8,827 nucleotides of DNA, from NCBI GenBank assembly GCA_002398875.1, contig DHCC01000090.1:464-9290 (forward strand), given 5' to 3'. Made by a program: the position numbers and the translations under genes. Below, one piece after another: positions 1 through 7,594 of this stretch. Below the pieces are notes generated by a model that saw only the letters and a list, made by a program, of their open reading frames with translations, was not told the origin of the DNA and did no database searches. The stretch is from Bacteroidales bacterium UBA4912. GTDB lineage: Bacteria; Bacteroidota; Bacteroidia; Bacteroidales; Dysgonomonadaceae. The stretch's first letter is position 1. The number at the start of each line of letters is the position of its first letter.

Positions 1-16
1 ATGATGATTATTGGGA

Positions 17-244
17 CTAATATTCTGAAGTGAAAAGATCCTGTTGCAAGTCTGCTATTTCATTTTGTTTTTCCAGCACATAGGAGGCAATGTTGTGGAC
101 ATTATCAATCCATATCTCGTTGGCAGGATCCATTGCGTACTTGCAGATGGCTTCAAGGGTGGATAACATAGATGTTTGATCATCATTTCTGTTGTCCATC
201 TCGTGTCCTACAAGAATCAGCCATTTATCTGTTCGCTCAAACAT
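17..244 (-). pseudogene. C-terminal remnant of a polysaccharide deacetylase-like protein
   Basis: A 75-codon ORF starts at ATG 244-242 and ends at TAG 19-17. The residues WLILVGHEM near the N-terminus and DPANEIWIDNVHNIASYV near the middle resemble the last part of NodB-type polysaccharide deacetylases, where a strand ending in GHE is followed by a 'DPANGIW...V..IA.YI' helix. The catalytic metal-binding part (the Asp and HxxxH motifs that come much earlier in the family) is absent. Reading upstream in frame adds only eight codons before a TGA at 271-269, and the operon terminator lies just beyond. It is therefore most simply a 5'-truncated relic rather than a working enzyme. The alternative is a genuine small protein of unknown role. 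The family assignment is from remembered family patterns, not a search. Confidence 0.5.
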
Positions 245-287
245 ATTTTCAAAGGAGACATAAAAGGTTCATATTCATTAAATAAAA

Positions 288-313
288 AACGACAACTAAT
301 TGTAGTTGCCGTT
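288..313 (-). terminator. Factor-independent terminator of the susC-susD-GH88 operon
   Basis: Arms 303-313 and 288-298 form an 11-bp stem with a 4-nt loop, followed on the minus strand by a T-rich run (287 downward). It begins about 29 nt after the GH88 stop codon. In the minus-strand RNA all pairs form, with one G-U wobble (positions 309/292). In the plus-strand RNA that pair would be an A-C mismatch, so the hairpin favours termination of the minus-strand operon. Confidence 0.8.
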
Positions 314-342
314 CTTTATTTAATTATAATGTATAATCACCA

Positions 343-1530
343 TCACTCCTTTTCACTCCTCAGCAAAGCTTCCAGAAAATAGTAATCAGCATAAACGAGG
401 GGAACATCAATCTCTGAATTCAATGATTTTGCTCCTGTGCTGTGAAGCAACAGAAAGCCTGCATCAGATCCTAAAGTTGCACGATAGTTATCGGTAAGGT
501 TCTCCAATATAGTATCAGCCCACTTCTTGTACTCACTGCCCTTTTCTCCAACATAGTTGCTCAGCTCATATAAAGCAGAGGCTGTGATGGTTGCTGCCGA
601 CACATCACGAGGTTCATTTGGAATCTCAGGTGCATCAAAATCCCAGTAGGGAATCAGGTCGTCGGGTAAATTAGGGTGTGTGAAGATAAATTCGGCAATA
701 TTTTGCGCTAATTCAAGATACTCCTCATTCATTGTTTCACGATACGCCATGGTGAACCCGTAGAGTGCCCAAGCTTCGCCGCGCGACCAGGTAGACTCAT
801 CAGCATAACCCTGATGTGTTGTCTTCTTGATCACATCTCCGGTGATTGTGTCATAATCCACCACATGCCATGTGCCATAATCCTCCCTGAAATGATTCTT
901 TTTGGTTGCATTGGCATGGTTTACGGCAATATTGTAGAAGGTGCTGTCGCCACTCACTTTGGTTGCCCAGAACAACAGCTCGAGGTTCATCATATTATCA
1001 ATAATTACGGGGCAATCCCATTTATTTTTGTTATGATCCCATGAGCGTATTACTCCTGCATTGGGCTGATACCTTGAAGCCAGAGATCTGGCAGCTTCCA
1101 GATTAATTTCAGTATAATCCGGACGGTCTGACAGACGCATTCCCTGACCGAAACTATTATAAACCATGAAACCAAGGTCGTGAGTGCCCTTATTCAACTT
1201 CTGATCCTCCAACGGAGCAGTAAATCTGATTGCCATCTCCTCCCATTTTGGATCTTTGGTGTACTCATACATAAGCCACAACTCTCCGGGGAAAAAGCCA
1301 CTGGTCCAGTCGCGTGCAGGCACCATCACCAGTGAGCCGTCATCGGCCATGGTTCTGGGACTTACAAGTGAACTGTTATCATTTGATTCAGTTAGCGTCA
1401 CAGCATACTCAAGCTGCTGTGACGCATATTCAAAATTCTCAGCAACAATATTCCTAGGCTGTTCACTATTGCATGAATGCAACAGTAAAGAAAGCACAAT
1501 AAATATTGAAACAGTATATTTCATTTTCAT
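343..1530 (-). CDS. GH88 unsaturated glucuronyl hydrolase, lipoprotein
   Basis: Predicted to hydrate and release the 4,5-unsaturated uronic acid left at the non-reducing end of oligosaccharides by polysaccharide lyases (family knowledge of GH88). The protein is 395 aa, close to the usual length for the family with a signal peptide. Residues 1-19 are hydrophobic and end in LLHS before Cys20, a lipobox, so it is probably a lipoprotein. GH88 landmarks run in order: WTSGFFPGELW (75-85), HDLGFMVYNSFGQG (117-130) with Asp118, IIDNMMNLELLFWA (176-189) with Asp178, and HQGYADESTWSRGEAWALYG (239-258). Asp118 and Asp178 sit where the two key acids of characterised unsaturated glucuronyl hydrolases lie. 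All helices of the (alpha/alpha)6 barrel appear present and no break is seen. An alternative ATG two codons downstream (1524) is possible. It is the last gene of the operon, 16 nt after the SusD-like gene. GH105 is a related alternative, but these motifs fit GH88 better. The exact disaccharide substrate cannot be told. Confidence 0.92.
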   Translation of the reverse strand: MKMKYTVSIFIVLSLLLHSCNSEQPRNIVAENFEYASQQLEYAVTLTESNDNSSLVSPRTMADDGSLVMVPARDWTSGFFPGELWLMYEYTKDPKWEEMAIRFTAPLEDQKLNKGTHDLGFMVYNSFGQGMRLSDRPDYTEINLEAARSLASRYQPNAGVIRSWDHNKNKWDCPVIIDNMMNLELLFWATKVSGDSTFYNIAVNHANATKKNHFREDYGTWHVVDYDTITGDVIKKTTHQGYADESTWSRGEAWALYGFTMAYRETMNEEYLELAQNIAEFIFTHPNLPDDLIPYWDFDAPEIPNEPRDVSAATITASALYELSNYVGEKGSEYKKWADTILENLTDNYRATLGSDAGFLLLHSTGAKSLNSEIDVPLVYADYYFLEALLRSEKE

Positions 1531-1546
1531 TCTTATTCAAATAAAT

Positions 1547-3562
1547 TTAAAATCCCAGCGGAGCAGCACCACTCTCAGCAGGCCATCCCGGATTCTGATA
1601 TATTGGAGATGTAGAAGGAGTCTGACCATCTTCAGCTGTATCAAGGAAATGCTCCAGAGCAATAGGATCCAGATAGTGTGCTTCAGTGAAATAAAGACCA
1701 TCATAGAAATTATTGTTGGCAACAACAACCTGGAAAGGTCTCATATAAAGACTCAGGTTGGGTGATGACATAGTATTCTTTGTTGGATCAGCCTGATCAG
1801 CAAGCAATACACCTTCATCAAACCTTTCATACATCGGGCCCCATACTTTACATCCTTCAATCTGGAAGCCATCTAACTGATCCATTGCTCTCCAGCGAAT
1901 CAGATCAGAGTATCTTAATCCTTCGTTCATCAGTTCCGAACGACGTTCGCGACGAATATTGTAAAGAGTAGCATCTACCAGCTCACCCTTAGAATAGGCA
2001 CCCCAATCGTTCAATGCTTCAATACTCATATCTGTTGCAGCAATAGTTTTATTATAATCAGGATCTACACCTGCACGAGTACGTATAGCTCTCCAGTAGG
2101 CATCAGCCTTGCTGTCGATGGTTCCGTTCTTCATATAAGATGCTTCCATATAAATCAGATAAGCTTCCACAGCCCTGAAGATTACAGCTGCTGTTTTATC
2201 TTTTTCTAATACCTGGTTAGAATAATCATGCGAAAAAGCTTTACCCAATATATATCCTGTAGAAGTTGACCATTTAACATCGGTACTATACACAAGAGGA
2301 GCGTTGGCAAATTTCTCAACAGTGTTGGTGTTTATAAAAGCTTTCACTTCATTAGGAGCTTTCATAAATAATCTCCAGCGCCAATCACGATCAATTTTGG
2401 TATCTTCAATAAAATCATCTCCCGCATATCCGCTGCCGGCTGCGTAGATAGGAAGGCCATTTGCCATAAGCTGGTTCTGTTCCATCTGATGAGTAAACCC
2501 GCTCTGTGCACCATGATAGTTTCTGTGGTTGTAAGAATGAGTAACCAAACCATCCACATAACCGCGGTACATCAGTACTTCAGGATACTTGCTCGGATTC
2601 TCTGTTGCAAACATATCATAGTATGGATTGATAGGTTGTGCAGTTGATTCGCGAATAACCTTATTGTTTTCCACCAGAGGGATTACAGAAGCAACCTGAT
2701 CGGAAGCATCCATAGCCTCAGTGAGGAAAAACTCAATCTCTTTCTCAATACTTCCGCTTGGGAATTGATAAGAAGGATCTCCAGGCCACCCTTCACCTTT
2801 GGGAACCATAGATGTACCTTTATGATAAGTTAGCCAGGAAGCTTCAAAAAGAGCAACACGTGCTTTTAGTAAAAGAGCTACATTTTTTGTGATTCTTTGC
2901 TTGGTAACACTGTTATTCATCAATTTGATAGCTTCGTCCAGATCGCTCAGGATAAAACGTGCAACTTCATTTCTTGGCTGACGAACAGAAGCGGCAATCA
3001 ATTCTTCCTTATTGTCAGGCAGTGTGTTAGTGACAATCGGGAAGTCACCCAGTTTTCTCAGACGGAAGAAATACTCATGTGCTCTGAGGAAGTATCCTTC
3101 ACCCACATAATGTAATATCATTGACGGATTACCTTTCAGTTCTCCTGCCTCAAGTCTCGGTACAACAGTTTGCAGATAATAATTCAGAGCATATATATTA
3201 CTGAAATTCCAGTAACCTCCCGTTGTACCTGTACGCCATAATCCCGGTTTAAACCTGTCGTTAGAAGATCTTGTAACCGCATTATCTGTACCATCGTCAT
3301 CACGATAAAACGACTCACTTCCTCCTCCCAAATGACTCGGGATCATACCACCTGCAGTAGCACTATTCTGATTCCAGCTACCATACTCAGCATAATATCT
3401 TATAGTATATGCTGCCAGCTGATCCTCGGATAAAAGATAATTCTCAGGGGAAATAGATGATGGTGGGGCAATTTCAAGGAAATCGTTACACCCTGCCATT
3501 GTCACAAATAATAAGCAAAAAAGAAATGCTTTAATTGAATGGGTATATTTATTTTTTTTCAT
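1547..3562 (-). CDS. SusD/RagB-family glycan-binding outer-membrane lipoprotein
   Basis: Surface lipoprotein expected to cap the partner SusC-like barrel and capture oligosaccharides for import. From ATG 3562 it is 671 aa, on the long side for the family. Residues 1-24 form a signal peptide ending in TMAG before Cys25 (lipobox), followed by NDFLEIAPPSSISPENYL, the typical SusD start. The helical TPR-like core follows, with GEGYFLRAHEYFFRLRKLGD as a recognisable TPR segment and LLLKARVALFEASW later. The hallmark C-terminal motif RRERRSELMNEGLRYSDLIR starts near residue 537. A GTG three codons upstream (3571) would also be in frame. I prefer the ATG because it directly precedes a Lys-rich n-region; the gap to the SusC stop is then 12 nt. 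Aromatic-rich stretches suggest carbohydrate contact but the ligand is not readable. Co-transcribed with the SusC-like and GH88 genes. Confidence 0.95.
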   Translation of the reverse strand: MKKNKYTHSIKAFLFCLLFVTMAGCNDFLEIAPPSSISPENYLLSEDQLAAYTIRYYAEYGSWNQNSATAGGMIPSHLGGGSESFYRDDDGTDNAVTRSSNDRFKPGLWRTGTTGGYWNFSNIYALNYYLQTVVPRLEAGELKGNPSMILHYVGEGYFLRAHEYFFRLRKLGDFPIVTNTLPDNKEELIAASVRQPRNEVARFILSDLDEAIKLMNNSVTKQRITKNVALLLKARVALFEASWLTYHKGTSMVPKGEGWPGDPSYQFPSGSIEKEIEFFLTEAMDASDQVASVIPLVENNKVIRESTAQPINPYYDMFATENPSKYPEVLMYRGYVDGLVTHSYNHRNYHGAQSGFTHQMEQNQLMANGLPIYAAGSGYAGDDFIEDTKIDRDWRWRLFMKAPNEVKAFINTNTVEKFANAPLVYSTDVKWSTSTGYILGKAFSHDYSNQVLEKDKTAAVIFRAVEAYLIYMEASYMKNGTIDSKADAYWRAIRTRAGVDPDYNKTIAATDMSIEALNDWGAYSKGELVDATLYNIRRERRSELMNEGLRYSDLIRWRAMDQLDGFQIEGCKVWGPMYERFDEGVLLADQADPTKNTMSSPNLSLYMRPFQVVVANNNFYDGLYFTEAHYLDPIALEHFLDTAEDGQTPSTSPIYQNPGWPAESGAAPLGF

Positions 3563-3574
3563 TGTATTCACTTT

Positions 3575-6500
3575 TTAAAAACCAACACTAACACCAAAAG
3601 ATAAGGTTTTAGATAGCGGATAAACTGTGCCACCCTGCCTTCCAACACCCGCAGTTTCAGGATCCATCACTTTAGCCATATTCGTTAAAGTCAGCAGGTT
3701 TTCACCTGACACGAACAGACGTACGTTCTGCAATTTTATCCTGTTCACCACATCACGTGGAATATTATAACCTATCATCATATTCTTAAGTCGCATATAT
3801 GATGCATCCTGCATATATCTGCTCTGGGTAATCTGATTCTTACCACTAAACAGAGGACGTGGATAATAAGAATCCAGATTTTGTCCAAATGGGTGACTTT
3901 CGTCTGCCCTGAAATAGTCCATATGATCTTTTAATGCTGTTGACCACCATTGTCCGCCGCCATTAACGCCCCAGAACACCATTCCGCCAGGATAGTAGTC
4001 ACGCTTCAACACTCCTTGCCAGAACATTGAAAAGTCGAAACCTTTCCAAGACATATCCAAACTGATACCAGTCAGATAACGAGCCTGGTTATTTCCTAAT
4101 AGCTTTTTATCACCCATATCATCGAGAGAATTGTTGCCCTCGTTAATTTTTCCATCCCCATTAAGGTCGGCATACATGATATCACCTGCTGTCCAGTTAG
4201 AACCAAGTGCACTCTGTCCGCCTTTTGGCAGTGAATTAAGGTGATTTTGCATCTCCTCATCTGTTTTGGCAATACCAATTGTTTCATATCCATAGATATT
4301 TCCAATAAGCTCACCTGCAATATATGTGTTCAGGTTATTAGTTGGGTTGGCATATTTGTCGATACGAGTTCTTGAATCAGACAAAGAGAATTTAACACCA
4401 TAATTGAAATCGCTTATCTGATCTCTCCATCCCAACTCCAGCTCCCAGCCGAATGTTGTTAAGTCGGTATTGTTTGTTGCAGGAACAGCCGTTCCAAGAA
4501 TCAACGGCAGCTTTACAGCCTGTCCCACCATGTCGCGTGTTTCTCTTACGAAATAGTCAAAAGAACCTGTCAGACGTGAATTCATTGCAGCAAAATCAAG
4601 ACCAAGGTTGGTATTATACACCTTTTCCCAAGTCAGAGAAGAAGATACTAAACCTGGAACTGTTGCAGTATTCACTCTGGCACCGTTTATCAGCCAGCGG
4701 CTGTTTGTTGATCCTGTTCCCATAGTAGTATATGTAGGATACCAGTTTGAAGTATTCTGGTTTGCAAGTGCACCATAAGAAGCTCTAACTTTCAACATCT
4801 GAATCTGATCAGTTAAACTGGCAAAGAAATCTTCATGAGCAATATTCCATCCTACTGAAACAGAGGGAGTATATACCCATCTCTGATCGGCACGATAACG
4901 TGATGATCCATCATAACGAAGGTTAGCCTCAAGCAGATACTTACCCTTATAATCATAATTCAGACGGCCAAAGAAACCTGCTGTTGCCCAATTCTGATAA
5001 TTTCCACCTAACTCAGGAGCTGAATTAGTAGTCAGATCAAGGATAGGCTGATCAGGATTTATCAAATCCTTTCTTTGAGCTCTTAGATCTCTTTGTTTCA
5101 GCTGCTCTGCCTGGAATCCTCCGAGAAGAGTAAAGTTATGGTCCTCATTCAGACTAAACTGATAATTACTGTAAATATTAGGATTCAGGAATGTAGATCT
5201 GTAAGAGTATTCATAAACCTGATTCTGTGTACTGCCTGTTGTAGGAGGTACATAAGTGTTTTCAGGATTATCGGCATAGTGAGAATATGTAATCTGCTGA
5301 TCCCAGTGAGTCCAGTTGTTGTTTGTTCTGAAGTTCATCTCACCTATAATATTCCAGTTTTTGACAGGAGTAATAGTCATTTTAAACTGCTGATACATAA
5401 CATCATTCTGTTCTTTGTGACGACCACCGTTTTCCATTGCCTCAATATAATTATTGTCAGACATGTTATAACCGTTAGGGTCGTTAACTGAACGTGTTGG
5501 ACGTGCACGGCGCAAAATATTATCGTAAAAACCATCATTCCATGATGAAGGTCTTCCAAACTCTGTGCGTGCATACCTGTTAGAGTAATCTATCTTCAGG
5601 TAGTCAGTCAGCTGTGCTGCAATTTTTGCAGTAATATTATATCGGTTAAACTCATCCGTACCATAACGCATGAATCCTTCCTGATCGAGCATATTTCCCG
5701 ATACATAATATGTCCATTTTTCATCACCTCCGCTTATGCTGACGTTGTGTTCCTGTGAAGGAGCCCAATCCTTGTAATACTCTTTCAGCCAGTCGTGATT
5801 TCCATTAGACCAGTCATAGTTCCATTTTGCACCATTCTTTCCGGTACCATCTCTACTCCACATCACATCATTGGGATCGAGTTTACCATCATAGTAATCC
5901 TTTACCTTCTGCATGTAAGAGATGTCTGGATACCAGTGGTTGTTGGAACCATTGAAATTGGCATCGTCAAAATAATTCACAAACTGCCATGAGTCCATCA
6001 TCTCCGGCATGTGCACAGGTGTATTGAAACGGAAACTGTTATTGTAATTAATAACAGGACGTCCCTTAGATCCCGATTTTGTAGTAATAAGAATCACACC
6101 AAATGGAGCTCTTGAACCATAGATTGAAGAAGCTGCAGCATCCTTTAACACTGATACAGACTCGATATCCTGTGGATTGATACTATTGATATCACCCTCC
6201 ATGCCATCAATCAGAATCAGCGGACTACCACTTGTGTAATTATTTGCACTAACAGTACCGGTACCACGTACATTAATTGAACGTGTTGCATTTAGTTCAC
6301 CTCCATTTCCTCTGTTGGAAATATTCAATCCGGGAACTACCCCTTGCAACGCTGAAACAGCATTCTGAACAGGTCTGGCTTCAAAATCGGCCGCTGTAGC
6401 GACACCAACAGAACCGGTAAGATTTACCTTTTTCTGCACTCCAAAACCAACCACTACAACTTCATCCAAAAGCTCAGAATCCTCTTGAAGAACAACATTA

Positions 6501-6784
6501 ACCTCTGTTCTTCCTCTCAACTCAACTATTTGTGAATTCATTCCCACATAGGAAACCACCAGATTAGCGTCGGTTGGTACATTAGACAAAACAAACTTAC
6601 CATCCAAGTCAGTAACAGTACCGATTGTTGTGCCCTGCACCTGAACTGTAACTCCGATAAGCGGTTCTTCAAACTGATCTGTAACAGATCCTCTTACGGT
6701 TACGTTTTGTGCCATGATTGACAGTGAAAATGTCCATAACATGAACATAATAACACTCGAAAGATTTAAAAATCTACTTTTCAT
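3575..6784 (-). CDS. SusC/RagA-family TonB-dependent outer-membrane transporter
   Basis: TonB-dependent barrel that, with its SusD-like lid, takes up oligosaccharides across the outer membrane. From ATG 6784 it is 1069 aa, normal for SusC. Residues 1-25 are a signal peptide (cleavage likely after SIMA). A carboxypeptidase-D-regulatory-like domain follows at about 28-102 (VTVRGSVTD to VNVVLQED). A TonB-box-like DEVVVVGFG lies at 107-115, then the plug with SINVRGTG (169-176), LILIDGMEG (189-197) and VLKDAAASSIYGSRAPFGVI (211-230). The beta-barrel occupies about 250-1069, with a DLNGDGKI loop near 873-880, and ends in a terminal Phe (FGVSVGF) as outer-membrane barrels do. There is no N-terminal STN domain, so ECF-sigma/anti-sigma signalling through this receptor is not indicated. 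A GTG 14 codons upstream (6826) is in frame but would put charged residues before the signal peptide, so it is rejected. First gene of the operon. Confidence 0.96.
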   Translation of the reverse strand: MKSRFLNLSSVIMFMLWTFSLSIMAQNVTVRGSVTDQFEEPLIGVTVQVQGTTIGTVTDLDGKFVLSNVPTDANLVVSYVGMNSQIVELRGRTEVNVVLQEDSELLDEVVVVGFGVQKKVNLTGSVGVATAADFEARPVQNAVSALQGVVPGLNISNRGNGGELNATRSINVRGTGTVSANNYTSGSPLILIDGMEGDINSINPQDIESVSVLKDAAASSIYGSRAPFGVILITTKSGSKGRPVINYNNSFRFNTPVHMPEMMDSWQFVNYFDDANFNGSNNHWYPDISYMQKVKDYYDGKLDPNDVMWSRDGTGKNGAKWNYDWSNGNHDWLKEYYKDWAPSQEHNVSISGGDEKWTYYVSGNMLDQEGFMRYGTDEFNRYNITAKIAAQLTDYLKIDYSNRYARTEFGRPSSWNDGFYDNILRRARPTRSVNDPNGYNMSDNNYIEAMENGGRHKEQNDVMYQQFKMTITPVKNWNIIGEMNFRTNNNWTHWDQQITYSHYADNPENTYVPPTTGSTQNQVYEYSYRSTFLNPNIYSNYQFSLNEDHNFTLLGGFQAEQLKQRDLRAQRKDLINPDQPILDLTTNSAPELGGNYQNWATAGFFGRLNYDYKGKYLLEANLRYDGSSRYRADQRWVYTPSVSVGWNIAHEDFFASLTDQIQMLKVRASYGALANQNTSNWYPTYTTMGTGSTNSRWLINGARVNTATVPGLVSSSLTWEKVYNTNLGLDFAAMNSRLTGSFDYFVRETRDMVGQAVKLPLILGTAVPATNNTDLTTFGWELELGWRDQISDFNYGVKFSLSDSRTRIDKYANPTNNLNTYIAGELIGNIYGYETIGIAKTDEEMQNHLNSLPKGGQSALGSNWTAGDIMYADLNGDGKINEGNNSLDDMGDKKLLGNNQARYLTGISLDMSWKGFDFSMFWQGVLKRDYYPGGMVFWGVNGGGQWWSTALKDHMDYFRADESHPFGQNLDSYYPRPLFSGKNQITQSRYMQDASYMRLKNMMIGYNIPRDVVNRIKLQNVRLFVSGENLLTLTNMAKVMDPETAGVGRQGGTVYPLSKTLSFGVSVGF

Positions 6785-6792
6785 TTCATTCT

Positions 6793-6917
6793 TACATTTG
6801 TTTAGATTAATAATAAAATAACTCACGGTAAAACATCAAATTCATAATCTATACATCCTGACTGTGTACGAACACTTTCAAAAACAATATATAACACCAA
6901 TTTGATTGGTGTTTTTA
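6793..6917 (+). ncRNA. Candidate antisense sRNA to the susC-like leader
   Basis: TACATTTG at 6793-6800 matches the Bacteroidota -7 consensus TAnnTTTG on the plus strand, 9 nt upstream of the susC-like start codon on the other strand. A transcript starting near 6806 would run about 110 nt to a perfect 9-bp hairpin (6893-6913) followed by a T-tract. It would be fully complementary to the operon leader. Cis-antisense sRNAs near susC starts are known from Bacteroides PULs (DonS type). Against it: I find no good -33 TTTG element, and short AT-rich matches arise by chance. Confidence 0.35.
6893..6916 (+). terminator. Hairpin with T-tract, plus-strand terminator candidate
   Basis: AACACCAAT (6893-6901) and ATTGGTGTT (6905-6913) are perfect inverted copies around a 3-nt loop. 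On the plus strand five consecutive T (6912-6916) end the structure. On the minus strand the hairpin is followed by ATATATTG, a poorer terminator tail. The same stem would also fold in the operon's leader RNA, so a role as a leader structure or attenuator is possible. Confidence 0.5.
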
Positions 6918-7005
6918 TCATTAAGTGAAAAGGACGATAAATAATGAATATGGCTAAAATTTAATAAAGTACTACGTATTTAATAAATATTCCATAATAG
7001 CGTGG

Positions 7006-7035
7006 CAAAGATATGATTATTTTCATTTAAAACAA
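7006..7035 (-). promoter_or_regulatory. Bacteroidota-type promoter of the susC-like operon
   Basis: On the minus strand TATCTTTG (7013-7006) is an exact TAnnTTTG -7 element. The TTG of a -33 element lies at 7035-7033, separated by 19 bp, the expected spacing for the housekeeping sigma factor of this phylum. Predicted transcription start is about 6999-7001. The promoter lies 35 nt downstream of the sulfatase relic. Confidence 0.72.
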
Positions 7036-7069
7036 TTATTATAAATGAATAAAAGTAGGTTTTAACATT

Positions 7070-7246
7070 TCAGATTTCATCAGGCCAAGGACATAATTCA
7101 CCTGTTGTCTTGTAATAAGGACGTTAAGCATTTGCTTCTCTCAGATAGTTGCCCAAATCAAGAGAAAGCTGTTCTGTCATGCTTGGATTTTGTTCCGATA
7201 AATCATAGAATTATTAAAGAATCAGCTACATTTGTCATATAAACTC
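7070..7246 (-). pseudogene. Decayed C-terminal end of a sulfatase
   Basis: Hand translation of the minus strand from 7210 gives FYDLSEQNPSMTEQLSL, then DLGNYLREANA, a TAA at 7126-7124, and in the same frame RPYYKTTGELCPWPDEI to TGA at 7072-7070. This matches the C-terminal pattern of Bacteroidota sulfatases ('LYDLs.d..E..nLa..nP....L...L..YL...NAq.P.yk.tG...P.Pde'). The stop replaces the usual Gln (CAA to TAA is one change). Upstream, 7211-7246 shows only short shifted pieces (VYMTNVADSL in another frame), suggesting small deletions. The catalytic N-terminal part with the C/S-x-P-x-R formylglycine motif is missing, so nothing active remains. Same strand as, and just upstream of, the susC-like operon, so it may once have been the neighbouring PUL gene. 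Assignment is from remembered family pattern. Confidence 0.55.
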
Positions 7247-7288
7247 GGTAGTGCAAATTAAACTGTGTCAGGTTTTATTTACACTACC
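7247..7288. repeat. 42-bp imperfect inverted repeat at a gene-fragment junction
   Basis: Arms 7247-7263 and 7272-7288 (17 bp each) share 15 of 17 positions when one is inverted; both begin GGTAGTG and end AAAC. The centre is 8 bp (7264-7271). It lies exactly between the sulfatase relic and the TerB-like relic. The GG-starting arms look like terminal inverted repeats of an insertion sequence brought together after loss of the interior. I cannot assign an IS family, and no transposase is present. A plain hairpin is the alternative. Confidence 0.5.
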
Positions 7289-7594
7289 ACCTTCATACGC
7301 GAGATTAAATACTCTATCTTCTCGAATTAAATGTTTTTCTAAACCGTAGTAGTAAAGAAATACATATCCCATATCTGTTGGCACGTCAACGTTTCTAAAC
7401 CACGATAAATAATCATAGCGTTGTTGTGGAGATAAATCTACATAATGCGGTCAATACGGTAGTTTTTCTGCTTCTCCTTCTTAAATTGGAAGATATACCC
7501 GGATAGTACTTGGAGCGGGCTTTTCAAGTATGAACCAATTAATAAGTTCTATTTTTAACTTCACCCCCACATCGACTCCACCATCCTCATAAAT
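7289..7594 (-). pseudogene. Relic of a TerB N-terminal-domain protein, two nonsense codons
   Basis: One minus-strand frame of 102 codons, running from a TAA just upstream (7597-7595) to the inverted repeat, reads as protein apart from two internal stops: TAA at 7483-7481 and TGA at 7453-7451. Recognisable pieces are INWFILEKPAPSTIRVYLP, then PHYVDLSPQQRYDYLSWF, RNVDVPTDMGYVF and LYYYGLEKHLI. The 'YwPsY..Ls..QR..YL.WL' and 'iGYVFlYyYGLErhL' patterns are hallmarks of TerB-N domains found in tellurite-resistance-like and phage/stress-related proteins. The TGA replaces what would be Trp in LPYWPHY. The fragment ends abruptly at the inverted repeat, so the rest of the gene is lost. It has no functional link to glycan use and shows the spacer was assembled from unrelated material. 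Family identity rests on motif memory, not a search. Confidence 0.6.

Larger units (their letters stand above)
6785..6999 (-). promoter_or_regulatory. Long 5' leader of the susC-like operon
   Basis: The stretch between the predicted transcription start (about 6999, inferred from the -7 element at 7006-7013) and the ATG at 6784 is AT-rich and about 215 nt long. I see no ORF or clear Shine-Dalgarno sequence in it, which is usual for Bacteroidota. It contains the 9-bp hairpin at 6893-6913 and a plus-strand promoter-like match at 6793-6800, described separately. Confidence 0.55.

Noticed and set aside
1256..1765. Plus-strand open frame of 169 codons across the GH88/SusD junction
   Set aside because: Antisense to two well-supported genes, no family resemblance, no promoter; a shadow frame.
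3563..3571. SusD start at GTG 3571
   Set aside because: In frame and only three codons longer; the ATG at 3562 directly precedes the Lys-rich start of the lipoprotein signal.
5093..5491. Plus-strand open frame of 132 codons inside the SusC-like gene
   Set aside because: Opposite-strand shadow of the barrel-coding region with no protein-like features.
6785..6826. Longer SusC start at GTG 6826
   Set aside because: It would add 14 residues with Asn, Lys and Cys before an ordinary signal peptide; ATG 6784 gives a clean signal sequence.
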